Positions 24,539 through 32,784 of a stretch of 32,993 nt of DNA are shown here, piece after piece. The stretch spans positions 24,001-56,993 of the forward strand of contig JAGCGL010000062.1 of NCBI GenBank assembly GCA_017649605.1, read 5' to 3'. Made by a program: the position numbers and the translations under genes. Origin of the DNA: Spirochaetia bacterium (GTDB taxonomy: Bacteria > Spirochaetota > Spirochaetia > CADAEX01). How positions within the stretch are numbered: the first letter of the stretch is position 1; each line of letters begins with the position of its first letter. Below the pieces are notes generated by a model. The model was not told where the DNA came from. It saw nothing but the letters and a program-made list of their open reading frames with translations, and searched no databases.

Positions 24539-25110
24539 CAGTTGCCCTCCTGGATATCGTAGCTGTACTGCCGCAGGAAGTTCTGAAGCTTGGTTTGGTT
24601 TTTTGTCCTCTCCACCTGGATCACCAGCTGATCTCCGCTCCATATCTGCCTGATCTCCTTTCCATCCTGCTCAAGCACATCGAAACGGAGACTGGCGGCC
24701 TCAAGGCTGGATGTTAAAAGCTCTTTCTGGCAGTAACAGAACTGGAAATCTGCCATCATATATTCAAACTTTGTCCCCTGAGGGGTGAAATGGGAGTTGG
24801 CCACAAGGGAATCGCCGGTGTAGAGAAGGTCGCCCACGCTGCCACCCAACTGGTTGAAGAAAGTGATTGCAACCTCCTCCTGGCTGCTCTTGATATAGGC
24901 TCCGAAGATATGCACTTTCCCTTGGAAATGGCCAGTTATATTCTGGAACCGGTCCATGTTCTCCTCAAAGGCAGAAGGGGGGAGCAGCTCAAACTTCTGG
25001 GAATCGGTCACATATACCGAATACTTTGCAGATGACTCCTGCTTTGTGACACAGGAGAGGATGAGGATTGAGATAAGAAAAACAGCTGAAAGCTTCAGAG
25101 CCACCTTCAT
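24538..25110 (-). CDS. apeN: ApeN-type lipoprotein (DUF3261-like)
   Basis: The 190-residue product has a clear lipoprotein signal ending LILSC (Cys20). The mature domain is beta-rich, as in outer-membrane lipoproteins of the LolB kind, and its position between the exporter gene apeM and apeO matches ApeN (DUF3261) in proteobacterial loci. A role at the outer membrane in receiving or placing the aryl polyene lipid is inferred, not shown. There is no SD; a TATTAT hexamer lies 6 bases before the ATG, so this gene may begin its own leaderless transcript from the gap beside the PPTase gene. Confidence 0.72.
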   Translation of the reverse strand: MKVALKLSAVFLISILILSCVTKQESSAKYSVYVTDSQKFELLPPSAFEENMDRFQNITGHFQGKVHIFGAYIKSSQEEVAITFFNQLGGSVGDLLYTGDSLVANSHFTPQGTKFEYMMADFQFCYCQKELLTSSLEAASLRFDVLEQDGKEIRQIWSGDQLVIQVERTKNQTKLQNFLRQYSYDIQEGN

Positions 25111-25174
25111 AATATTATTATAATAACAGTTAATTCACTTCCTTTCCAGTAAAAAAAGCTATATACTTGCATTG
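25111..25174 (+). promoter_or_regulatory. Divergent promoter gap between apeN and the PPTase gene
   Basis: A 64-base AT-rich gap between two divergent ATGs. On the plus strand TATACT (25162-25167) ends 7 bases before ATG 25175; on the minus strand TATTAT ends 6 bases before ATG 25110, 17 bases after TGGAAA. Plus-strand -35 matches are poor. No SD precedes either gene at a useful distance. Confidence 0.45.
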
Positions 25175-25771
25175 ATGGACAGCAGACTGGGAATTTTATC
25201 AATCGGATCTCGCATTTATAAGGATCAGCACGAAAAAGGGCTTGAGCTTCTATCCCTTATGGAAGAAGAGCTGATGAGAAAGCATCCTGAGCGGACCAAA
25301 ACACCGGCAGGAAGACCCGAATACACCGATTGCCCGGTAGATTTCAACATCTCTCATGCAGGGAACCTGGTTATCTGCGCCATGGCAGACGGACGGACTG
25401 GCTGCGATATTGAGCGGGCCGACAGGAAAGTATCACTCTCGATAGCTGAAAAGTTTTTCCACACAGAGGAGAAAGTCTTCCTGGAGAGTGCAGAAAATCC
25501 CGAGGAAAAAAAGAAACGTTTTATGATGCTGTGGGTGCTCAAGGAGGCTCACATAAAGCTGCTGGGAACCTCGATTGGAGCAGTAAAAGAGACTCCATCT
25601 TTCGCAATAAGAGGAGATAAAATTCTCTGTCAGAGCAATCTGTTCTATTCATTGTACGAAGGTGGCGGTTATGTTATGGCCACTGCATTTGAGCGCATGG
25701 CAGACAGGGATAATCTGGAGATAAAGAAATACAATGATATTCCAGATTTTATCTTAACTGCGGTTAATTAG
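25175..25771 (+). CDS. apeB: Sfp-type 4'-phosphopantetheinyl transferase
   Basis: The 198-residue enzyme would load phosphopantetheine from CoA onto the active serine of the cluster ACPs. Sfp-type motifs are VDFNISHAGN (55-64), GCDIER (76-81, Mg-binding Asp78/Glu80) and W120-x-x-KEAHIKLLG. It is the only cluster gene on the plus strand, inserted between apeM and apeN; in proteobacterial loci the equivalent apeB sits next to apeA on the common strand. ATG 25175 is preferred to the TTG just before it. The 3' end overlaps apeM by 18 bases, so the two messages are antisense to each other there. Confidence 0.9.
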   Translation: MDSRLGILSIGSRIYKDQHEKGLELLSLMEEELMRKHPERTKTPAGRPEYTDCPVDFNISHAGNLVICAMADGRTGCDIERADRKVSLSIAEKFFHTEEKVFLESAENPEEKKKRFMMLWVLKEAHIKLLGTSIGAVKETPSFAIRGDKILCQSNLFYSLYEGGGYVMATAFERMADRDNLEIKKYNDIPDFILTAVN

Positions 25772-27976
25772 ACAGGAAAGCAGATAGGCAAGAGCCAGCC
25801 CCACACAGACAGCAAGGCCGAAGACATGGGCAGGGACAAAGCTGCTCAATGCAAGAGCTCCAAAGGAAATTTCTGTGGTCACAAAGGAGAGAAGAGTAGC
25901 TTTTCCGGTCTTTTTCTCAAGGCCGTAAACCAGATAATCGAGACCAAGGCCGAAAATAAGGACAATACCGGAGCATGCAAACAGGTCTACACCGCCAGAT
26001 GCAGAGACAAATGCAAGGGAGCCCAGGATGACAGCCACAGGAACCAATGCGATTCTGAATGCCTTTTTCTTATAGATAATAAGCAGGAGAGGGAATACCA
26101 GCAGATAGGATGCCATGATGAAACAAAGAGCTATCTTGGTAAGATGATCCAGCTCCTTCTCTATATCTTTGATCTTGGACATGAAGAAGACATGGCTGCC
26201 ATCGGCAAGGTTCTTAAGAGCATCGCTGTTCTTCACCTGCAGAGGGAAGACTACAGAATAATATGCTTCTCCGACTTTGCCTAAATAAAGGGTATCTATA
26301 TTTTCCCTGATGAAAGAGGGTGCTGTATCTGGAGTGACCACCTTGCCTGCATTGCTTTTATAATCCTGGGCCAACTCTCCGGCCGCAGCGCTCCCGAAGC
26401 CAAGAGCTTTCATCTGCACCTGGGAGCGCTGGAGGAGCAGCGATGCCGCCTGGTAGCTCCGAGCCTGCCGGGATGCAGATGGGACATAGGTTGAGATAGC
26501 AGTGTAGCCGCCCAGAGTACCAGCCTTCTTCTCTTTCTCCAGGGCGGCAGTCAGCTGCTCCTCCTGGGCCAGCAGGTCCTGCGGCCCGCGGCCGGCTACG
26601 ATAAAGTATTCGCCGGAACTGCCCAGATTCAGCACACCGGAAGCCTTCTTTTCCCATTCCAGCAGCCTGTCAGACATAGTGTACATTCCCCTGATGTTAT
26701 TCTTGATCCTGATGCCTGAGAGCGCAGGGGCTATAAGGCAGATTGCAATCACCAGTATGCCGGCCACCCGTGTAAGGTCTCCTCCCGGACCACACTCTTT
26801 TTCCTGTTCAATTGCTCTAGTTCCTACTGCGGCAGGGCATAGCGGGTAGAGAAGCCGCACTATAAAGTAAGAGCACAGAAGGCCGGCAGCCGAGAACAAG
26901 GCTATCTGCCTGAGCAGCGGGAACGGAGCCAGCATAAGGAGGCACCAGCTAACCTCGGTGGAGATGCAGTTTACAGTCAGGCTCCTGAATATCTTTTCCC
27001 TGTTCATAAAATAATGGATTGAATAATCGATGCTAACACCGATAAGGGTGGTGCCGAACACCAGGGCCAGAGCATTGATCTTGCCGTAGAATATCATTGA
27101 GACAGCCAGGCCGAACAGGAGCGAGACAGTAATATTTGCCAGCGAGATCAACATTGGGAACAGAGAGCGGAACGCCAAAAAAATAATTAGAGCTACAAGA
27201 GCCAAGGAGACGCCAGTGATCCAGGAGATATCCTTCATCGCTTTAGAAGAGCTCTCGTAGCTGTGGAAAGGGACTCCGGAGCAGAAATACTCAACCCCAG
27301 GAATCTCCTGTTCCAGAACTTTTATCTGTTCATAGACTTTTCCAATTCCATTTTTCTTGGAGAAGGAAAGAGCTGAATCTGTCACTGCGCCGCGGATCAT
27401 GACATACCACTTTCCATCGGCCTCTGCCGCAAGGAGACCCTCTTTCATAAACATATTGCCTGCACCCTGGGATGCATACTTCTTCAGATTCTTGCTTGTC
27501 AGCAGGAAAGGATCTTTATCCAGCCGGCTTAAATCGGCAAAGGAGAAAGGGCTGTAGACCTGTGAAAGGGCAGATTTTGCAACTGTCTCTGCTTTTCCAG
27601 CCTCCAAAAGAGAGAGGGTCTCCTCATCTATCAGCTGATACCGATGCTCAAACAAGAATGATTTCATCTCATCAAGGGCATCGGCCTCCTGATACAGGGT
27701 CAGACTTCGGAACACATCTGAATCCTTGAATGCCTTATAAAATTCATCTGCCCCTTTTTTTGCAGTCTCAAAGTCATCGCCTTCTGCAAATATGTAGACT
27801 GAAGATGATGTATTCTGCGATATTTTTTTCTCTACTGCCGACAGGTCGCTGTACTCGGGGAAAATAGAGAAGAAGCTGGTGTCCAGATGTATTCCTCTGC
27901 ACAGTGCTGCCACAAAGACTACAGCCAGCACACAGAGGAAAAGGATTCTTTTAGTTGGCCAGCCTCTGCCGCTCAT
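25754..27976 (-). CDS. apeM: ApeM-type MMPL/RND-family exporter
   Basis: A 740-residue inner-membrane transporter of the MMPL branch of the RND superfamily. TM1 (10-27) is followed by a periplasmic loop of about 220 residues, a bundle of five or six helices (about 250-395, including IDYSIHYFMNREKIF), a second periplasmic loop and a last bundle to the C-terminus, where the equivalent LDYLVYGLEKK is seen. Such exporters move lipids or hydrophobic products out of the inner membrane using the proton gradient. With ApeL (LolA-like) and ApeN it forms the likely export route of the aryl polyene lipid. It overlaps apeL by 26 bases. Confidence 0.9.
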   Translation of the reverse strand: MSGRGWPTKRILFLCVLAVVFVAALCRGIHLDTSFFSIFPEYSDLSAVEKKISQNTSSSVYIFAEGDDFETAKKGADEFYKAFKDSDVFRSLTLYQEADALDEMKSFLFEHRYQLIDEETLSLLEAGKAETVAKSALSQVYSPFSFADLSRLDKDPFLLTSKNLKKYASQGAGNMFMKEGLLAAEADGKWYVMIRGAVTDSALSFSKKNGIGKVYEQIKVLEQEIPGVEYFCSGVPFHSYESSSKAMKDISWITGVSLALVALIIFLAFRSLFPMLISLANITVSLLFGLAVSMIFYGKINALALVFGTTLIGVSIDYSIHYFMNREKIFRSLTVNCISTEVSWCLLMLAPFPLLRQIALFSAAGLLCSYFIVRLLYPLCPAAVGTRAIEQEKECGPGGDLTRVAGILVIAICLIAPALSGIRIKNNIRGMYTMSDRLLEWEKKASGVLNLGSSGEYFIVAGRGPQDLLAQEEQLTAALEKEKKAGTLGGYTAISTYVPSASRQARSYQAASLLLQRSQVQMKALGFGSAAAGELAQDYKSNAGKVVTPDTAPSFIRENIDTLYLGKVGEAYYSVVFPLQVKNSDALKNLADGSHVFFMSKIKDIEKELDHLTKIALCFIMASYLLVFPLLLIIYKKKAFRIALVPVAVILGSLAFVSASGGVDLFACSGIVLIFGLGLDYLVYGLEKKTGKATLLSFVTTEISFGALALSSFVPAHVFGLAVCVGLALAYLLSCLINRS

Positions 27977-28550
27977 CTTCTGTCAGCTTCTCCGGAAATG
28001 TTTTATTGGAAAAAGTGTAGTTCACCCAGTTGCCCCCTGTCTCAATAACCGAGACTGAGTCGATGGAATCGCCCACCGCCAGGGTAATCTTTAAAAAGAG
28101 CAGGGAAAGAAGCGGATCCTTGGGAACCAGTGTCACAACATCCTTCGGGCCGCCTGTCACAGAGACCTGGAAATTGTCCTTAAGAACCTGCACATCATTG
28201 GCAAAAACCGAGTGGATAATCTTTGCAATATTCTTGAACATAGCGTTCTCATTGCCATCCATCACAGCCACAACATCACCCGGCAGGGTCTGCACCAGCT
28301 TCTCTTCGGTCACCACCATTGAGGATGGGAATGGATCGGTAATCTCAAAGATAACACCCCTGTCTGCAGCCATTACAAAAGTCCCCTTGGATATAAGGCT
28401 GCGGTTTGCCACCTTGATATACTGCTCCTGAGTAAGCTCTCCCTTGGTCACCGGATGGGCAGAAATCCTGGCATAGATCTCCTCAAGCTGATCGGCCCAC
28501 AGTCCAGAGAGAGGGAGGAAAAGAATCAATGATAATAAAAATTTTCTCAT
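27951..28550 (-). CDS. apeL: ApeL-type LolA-like periplasmic carrier
   Basis: From ATG 28550 the protein has 199 residues: a signal peptide (1-18, ending LWA) and a LolA-fold domain with YIKVANRSLISKGTFVM, an early pair of hydrophobic strands as in LolA. LolA proteins carry lipid-modified cargo across the periplasm in a hydrophobic cavity; here the cargo is presumably the aryl polyene lipid. The frame is open to 28589, but ATG 28550 begins the signal peptide and overlaps the apeK stop (ATGA), so it is preferred. It lies directly before the MMPL exporter gene. Confidence 0.85.
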   Translation of the reverse strand: MRKFLLSLILFLPLSGLWADQLEEIYARISAHPVTKGELTQEQYIKVANRSLISKGTFVMAADRGVIFEITDPFPSSMVVTEEKLVQTLPGDVVAVMDGNENAMFKNIAKIIHSVFANDVQVLKDNFQVSVTGGPKDVVTLVPKDPLLSLLFLKITLAVGDSIDSVSVIETGGNWVNYTFSNKTFPEKLTEDERQRLAN

Positions 28551-28957
28551 AAAAGCGCTTCTACCTTCTTTATGAAACATTCCGGGCATAGGAATGAGGT
28601 ATCCAGAGTCTTCATGTTCAATGCAATCTGCACACTCTCTCCCTTGGTGACCAGTTCTCCCGAATCCTTGTCATAGATGAAATAATCAATCTTGATACGG
28701 TTCTCGTATTCGGCAAGCACTGCCTTTATCACAGCAGTCTGCTTGAACATCAGCGGCTTAATGTATTTAAGCTTGACAGAGGCCACAGGGAAAGCATATC
28801 CGCTCTCCTTCATCTCGTTGTAGCCATAGCCTATCTTGTCCAGGAGGGCACACCGCCCCAGCTCCATGTATTTAACATAGTTGCCGTGCCATACCACTCC
28901 CATGGAATCCACATCATAGAATTCCACTTTAAATTCAACTGATGCCTCAATGCTCAT
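28547..28957 (-). CDS. apeK: ApeK-type acyl-ACP/CoA thioesterase (4HBT hot-dog)
   Basis: The 136-residue hot-dog thioesterase has the 4HBT signature FYDVDSMGVVWHGNYVKYME, in which Asp17 is the catalytic residue and His24/Asn26 follow. It would hydrolyse or edit acyl chains bound to ACP, either releasing the finished polyene or clearing stalled intermediates. The start overlaps the stop of the acyltransferase gene (ATGA) and its own stop overlaps apeL. Length and motif are normal for the family. Confidence 0.9.
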   Translation of the reverse strand: MSIEASVEFKVEFYDVDSMGVVWHGNYVKYMELGRCALLDKIGYGYNEMKESGYAFPVASVKLKYIKPLMFKQTAVIKAVLAEYENRIKIDYFIYDKDSGELVTKGESVQIALNMKTLDTSFLCPECFIKKVEALL

Positions 28958-29898
28958 AGATCACCTTTTTCCCAGTATTCATAAAAATTATACCACTGAA
29001 GCGGATATTTGTTACAATATTTCTCCAGACAGGCGACAAATTCTTCTGCCATCTGACGTATCTTAAGCTTTTTCTCGGCCCTTGTCCCAGAAAATTCCAC
29101 ACTGGTTTTATGTATGTGCATGTTGTACTCTGCCGACACCGAAAGTGGCTTTCTGCGGGCTGCAAAGACAAAGTAGGATGGGCAGTCCAGAAGGGATGCC
29201 ATTATGAAAGGGCCCTGTGGGAACTGAGCCTTGCTGCCCAGGAAATCTATAGCATAGTTCCGGTCCGGGGTGTCGGCAGAACTCCGGTCTCCTGCTATGA
29301 CCACAATGCCACCCTTTGCCACATGCTCCTGAAGCATAAGCATAGTGTCGGGGCCGATATCGTATGCGCTTATTATGTTGTGCATAGAGCTGTTGTTGGC
29401 ATCCTCTATCATCTTGTTGAACCCGGCGGTTACTGCAAAATCGACAATCGAGACTACAGGCACCTTACGAGAGACCCCGATATCGCCATAGTCTGCAATA
29501 GCCCGGAGCATCTCCATATTCCCCAGGTGGGAGCAGATGAGGAGAGCCCCTTTTCCCTCCTCCAGCTCTTTCCAAATAGTGGTTATGTCATCCTGCTGGA
29601 AATGGATTTTTCCAAGCCTGATCTTCCCGGCCCAGGACTCCACCTTCTCGATGATAGTGATGGAGAATGCCAGAAAAAGAGGGAGGGTATAAGGCTTTTT
29701 AGCAGGGCGTACTTTTCTAAGATATGTTTTGATAGCCTTGCGTTCCGGCCCAGAGATAAGCCAGAAGAAAAAGCCAACAGGTATGGCTAATATCCGGATA
29801 AAGATTCCGGGCAGTACTCTGATGGAAAACAGGGTTATAGCCCTCATCCATCCTTTCCCTTTCTCCTTCTGGTGCGACCAGTGCTCTTTGTCAGCCAT
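28954..29898 (-). CDS. LpxL/HtrB-like lysophospholipid acyltransferase (ApeJ acyltransferase half)
   Basis: A 314-residue acyltransferase related to lipid A late acyltransferases. An N-terminal membrane helix (about 22-46) precedes the catalytic HX4E motif SHLGNME (His124, Glu129); VIAGDRSS follows as a later conserved block. In proteobacterial aryl polyene loci this domain occurs with a glycosyltransferase (ApeJ); here the two are separate, overlapping genes. It may join the polyene acyl chain to its lipid or sugar anchor. The start at 29898 is chosen because AAGGAA (29904-29909) precedes it; the ATG at 29916 is upstream of that SD. Confidence 0.82.
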   Translation of the reverse strand: MADKEHWSHQKEKGKGWMRAITLFSIRVLPGIFIRILAIPVGFFFWLISGPERKAIKTYLRKVRPAKKPYTLPLFLAFSITIIEKVESWAGKIRLGKIHFQQDDITTIWKELEEGKGALLICSHLGNMEMLRAIADYGDIGVSRKVPVVSIVDFAVTAGFNKMIEDANNSSMHNIISAYDIGPDTMLMLQEHVAKGGIVVIAGDRSSADTPDRNYAIDFLGSKAQFPQGPFIMASLLDCPSYFVFAARRKPLSVSAEYNMHIHKTSVEFSGTRAEKKLKIRQMAEEFVACLEKYCNKYPLQWYNFYEYWEKGDL

Positions 29899-30637
29899 TG
29901 CGCTTCCTTCTGGCAAGCAGCTTTGGAAGCCGTATAAGCATTCCGAAGAAAAGGAGGGTGTGAACCAGGCTTATCTCTATGTTGTCGTGCACCATGCGGA
30001 AGTTGGAGACACCGCCATCAGGATAGGTCACCCCGACAGGGCTTGAGACGACAGGAACACCAGACCAGTAGAGCTTGACCAGAATATCAATATCAAAGCC
30101 CATGCGGGGGAATGAAAGCTGTTTTCTGACCTTAAGGGTTGCATCCACAGGATAGACCCTGAAGCCGCACATTCCATCGCGTATGCCGCTGCCTAAAGTC
30201 TCGATTGCAATCATGGTATTGGTGATCTTGCGCCCTGTAAGGCGGTTTTTTGGCACAGTCTCGTCATATTCCGGATAGCCGCAGATAAGGGCTTCAGGGT
30301 GCTCCTTAGAAAGCTCAAAGAAGAGCTCCACCCGGTTTATGTCGTGCTGTCCGTCCGCATCAATCTGGAGCACATGGGTAAGGCCGAGGTTTGCCGCCAT
30401 CTCTATGCCGGTCAGCACCGCAGCCCCTTTTCCCTGGTTCTCTGGCAGGGTCAGCAGAGTCACATCCTGAGGATATTTTTTCTCTATCTTGGCAAGGGCA
30501 GCCTTGGTCTTCAGGTAGCTGCCGTCATCCACTAAAATCACAGGAATGTGATGAGCCACAAGGAAATCTACTATGGGCTCTGCGGTGCTGCCGTGGTTGT
30601 AGACCGGGATCACAGCCCCATGCTTGATATCGCTCAC
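29891..30637 (-). CDS. GT2-family glycosyltransferase (ApeJ glycosyltransferase half)
   Basis: A 248-residue family 2 glycosyltransferase, lacking membrane helices of its own. It has AVIPVYNH at the N-terminus, VDDGS (36-40) for nucleotide binding, ENQGKGAAV and the metal-binding D-A-D in IDADGQHD (93-95), then GMCGFRVYP; this layout is like dolichol-phosphate-mannose-synthase-type enzymes. It may transfer a sugar onto a lipid acceptor that will carry the aryl polyene. The ATG overlaps the stop of the triple-fusion gene (ATGA), and it overlaps the acyltransferase gene by 8 bases. Confidence 0.88.
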   Translation of the reverse strand: MSDIKHGAVIPVYNHGSTAEPIVDFLVAHHIPVILVDDGSYLKTKAALAKIEKKYPQDVTLLTLPENQGKGAAVLTGIEMAANLGLTHVLQIDADGQHDINRVELFFELSKEHPEALICGYPEYDETVPKNRLTGRKITNTMIAIETLGSGIRDGMCGFRVYPVDATLKVRKQLSFPRMGFDIDILVKLYWSGVPVVSSPVGVTYPDGGVSNFRMVHDNIEISLVHTLLFFGMLIRLPKLLARRKRNG

Positions 30638-32784
30638 TGCTGCTCCTTGGAGAAGAAGGTGCCTCTTGAATACTCTTTTCCAGATTCGTCGCAGTAGGTG
30701 AACTGGAACTTGTTGCCGTCGCAGGTTATGGTCAGGATCACAGGGGTCTCCGGCAGCACAGGATGCGAGAACTTTATACGCTTGGTTTCCACCAGAGGAA
30801 TCTCTCTCTTGAAGTACTGCTCTGCAACTTTCACTGCAATGTGGAACTGAGCCACTGCAGGGAGGAACTTCCGCTCCGGGAAATGGCCGTCGTAGAAATC
30901 GCAGCTCTCTGGGGCCGCAAAGGAGACAGCAACCTTTTTATCCTCCTGCTCTTTTATAGCAAAGGAGATGCCGTGGATATCCTCTATCTTTTTCTCAAAG
31001 AGTGCCTTGATATCATCCTTTTTGCGCTTTCCCATGGCATTCTGAGGGATGGCATCCATATACCGCCACTTCCTGGGCAGCACCACAGCCTCGAAGAAGC
31101 CTGCCAGATAGTTTCTGAAGTACTGGTTTATATCAAACTTCTCCTTGCCGGCAAAGAATTTCTCTCCCTCCGGAGAAAGGACTACAACTGCAGCCAGATA
31201 CTGCCGCCTGTCTGCCATTGCTATCACGCAGCTGTCTTTGACATAAGGGTTCTGGTTCAGGCGGTTCTCAACCTCTGTCACAGAGATACGTTTCTCCTCG
31301 ATCTTCACGATAGAATCGGAGCGCCCCTTAAGAAGGAAGCGGCCGTCGGGAAAAATCTCAACCAGGTCGGCAGTCTCAAAACCGGCCGGGTCGCTGATAT
31401 ATGGCGAGCGGATGATAAGGCAGCCATCGGCGTTCTGTGTTATCTCGGCGTTGTCAAAAGGGGTCCATTCAAGGCCGTTCTTGGACTGCCGGTATGCTAT
31501 GCCCGAAGTCTCGGTGCTGCCGTACACCTCGATAGGCCAGAATCCCATAATCTCGTCTGTCTTCTTCGCCACATCGGGGGTAAGCACGCCGCCGGAAGTG
31601 AAGATGACTGGGCTCTTGAGGCCGAAGGATTCTGTCTCGTCCTCCACTGTCCGCTTAAGGAAAGCTGGTACAGCGATAATCATATAGGAATCGTCGGTAA
31701 GGCTCTTGAACTCTGCAGGAACAGTAATACGGTTCCGGCGGAACGGGATGCCGGCCGCAAATGGGAGCATAACCGAGAAGAGGAGGCCGTAGATATGGTG
31801 CTGGTTCACACAGGAGCAAACCTTCCGTTTCCAGAACTCATCGCCCCACTTGGACATGATGAAGGCGTTGTCCATCTCGAACTCCTTCATCCTCTGGAGA
31901 ACAGCTTTCGGGTGTCCGGTGCTGCCTGAAGTATACATGTGAATCTTAGTCGTAGAGGGGTCAATCGGAGGGAAATCCTCTATAGAGTCTGAACTCCGTT
32001 CTAGTATCCCGGCTATGTCGGTGGAGTCAGGTGCATTCTGGTCGGTAAGGAAGCCGATGCCTGGAAGCCTGATCTCCTTTATGAACTCCGGAGTGATGTT
32101 GGCGGTAAGGAGAATCTCTTTCTGGCACTGCAGGAGGGAGGCGAAGGTGACATAGAAATAGTAGCAGTCCTCGCAGTTAAGGATCCATTTCTCCACATCC
32201 TGGGACATGAGGAAATGCCGCATCTTGGTGCAGTCCCGGGCAAAATCCTCCCAGGTCTTGAAGATGCCGTCTGTATATCTTCCCTGGTAGCAGACTATGG
32301 AATCCATAGCTCTGGAATCAAGCTTCACCTGAGTCAGGGGGATAAGCTCCCCTCTCATGTTCTTCTGAACAACCTTTCGCACAATATACTCTCCTATGAA
32401 CAGCAGCCCCATCAGAATGTAGGCTATGCAGCCGTTATAAAGCGCCCAGAACCGGTAGGATTCTCCGAAGACCGACAGAAGGGCAACAGTTCCGTTTACA
32501 ATAAAAAAACAGCACCATACCAGAGTCACGTTCCGGCAGTATGCTGCAATCTTTCTTCGATAAGGGCTTATGGCAATGCTCTTGTCCTTAAGGGTGGCAA
32601 ACCGGTACACCATGCTGGGCCCCGCAAACAGGGTGTGCCCGAACAGCACAAGAAAGAACAGGTTCACCAGTGCCGGATAAAAGGTCAGAATCCGGGCAGA
32701 GCGGGTGATAAGGGCAACTATACCGCCGCACACCAGGAATCCGATGCACAGCACAGCCTTTATCCGCTTATGCGACCAAGCCAC
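30634..32784 (-). CDS. apeH: ApeG-ApeH-ApeI triple fusion: membrane domain, aryl-acid adenylation, dehydratase
   Basis: The 716-residue protein joins three functions that are separate genes in proteobacterial aryl polyene loci. Residues 1-140 are an ApeG/COG4648-type membrane domain with about four helices (TFYPALVNL, VTLVWCCFF, FWALYNG). Residues about 150-595 are an ANL adenylation domain: YTSGSTGHPK (284-293), YGSTETSG (421-428), hinge GRSDSIVKIEEKRIS (487-501) and catalytic Lys586 in NAMGKRKK; by analogy it activates a 4-hydroxybenzoate-like starter. Residues about 600-716 are an ApeI/FabZ-like dehydratase with catalytic-type His634 in GHFPERKFLP. The start is GTG directly after the ACP stop; its SD is weak and an alternative start cannot be excluded. 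Confidence 0.88.
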   Translation of the reverse strand: MAWSHKRIKAVLCIGFLVCGGIVALITRSARILTFYPALVNLFFLVLFGHTLFAGPSMVYRFATLKDKSIAISPYRRKIAAYCRNVTLVWCCFFIVNGTVALLSVFGESYRFWALYNGCIAYILMGLLFIGEYIVRKVVQKNMRGELIPLTQVKLDSRAMDSIVCYQGRYTDGIFKTWEDFARDCTKMRHFLMSQDVEKWILNCEDCYYFYVTFASLLQCQKEILLTANITPEFIKEIRLPGIGFLTDQNAPDSTDIAGILERSSDSIEDFPPIDPSTTKIHMYTSGSTGHPKAVLQRMKEFEMDNAFIMSKWGDEFWKRKVCSCVNQHHIYGLLFSVMLPFAAGIPFRRNRITVPAEFKSLTDDSYMIIAVPAFLKRTVEDETESFGLKSPVIFTSGGVLTPDVAKKTDEIMGFWPIEVYGSTETSGIAYRQSKNGLEWTPFDNAEITQNADGCLIIRSPYISDPAGFETADLVEIFPDGRFLLKGRSDSIVKIEEKRISVTEVENRLNQNPYVKDSCVIAMADRRQYLAAVVVLSPEGEKFFAGKEKFDINQYFRNYLAGFFEAVVLPRKWRYMDAIPQNAMGKRKKDDIKALFEKKIEDIHGISFAIKEQEDKKVAVSFAAPESCDFYDGHFPERKFLPAVAQFHIAVKVAEQYFKREIPLVETKRIKFSHPVLPETPVILTITCDGNKFQFTYCDESGKEYSRGTFFSKEQQ

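Noticed and set aside
24539-24643. Longer N-terminus for apeO (35 extra codons)
   Set aside because: The extension overlaps apeN, lacks an SD, and ketosynthase similarity begins at the ATG 24538, which is coupled to the apeN stop.
30763-31929. Open frame of 388 codons on the plus strand opposite the ApeGHI gene
   Set aside because: Antisense to the adenylation domain, no family signature, no SD or promoter.
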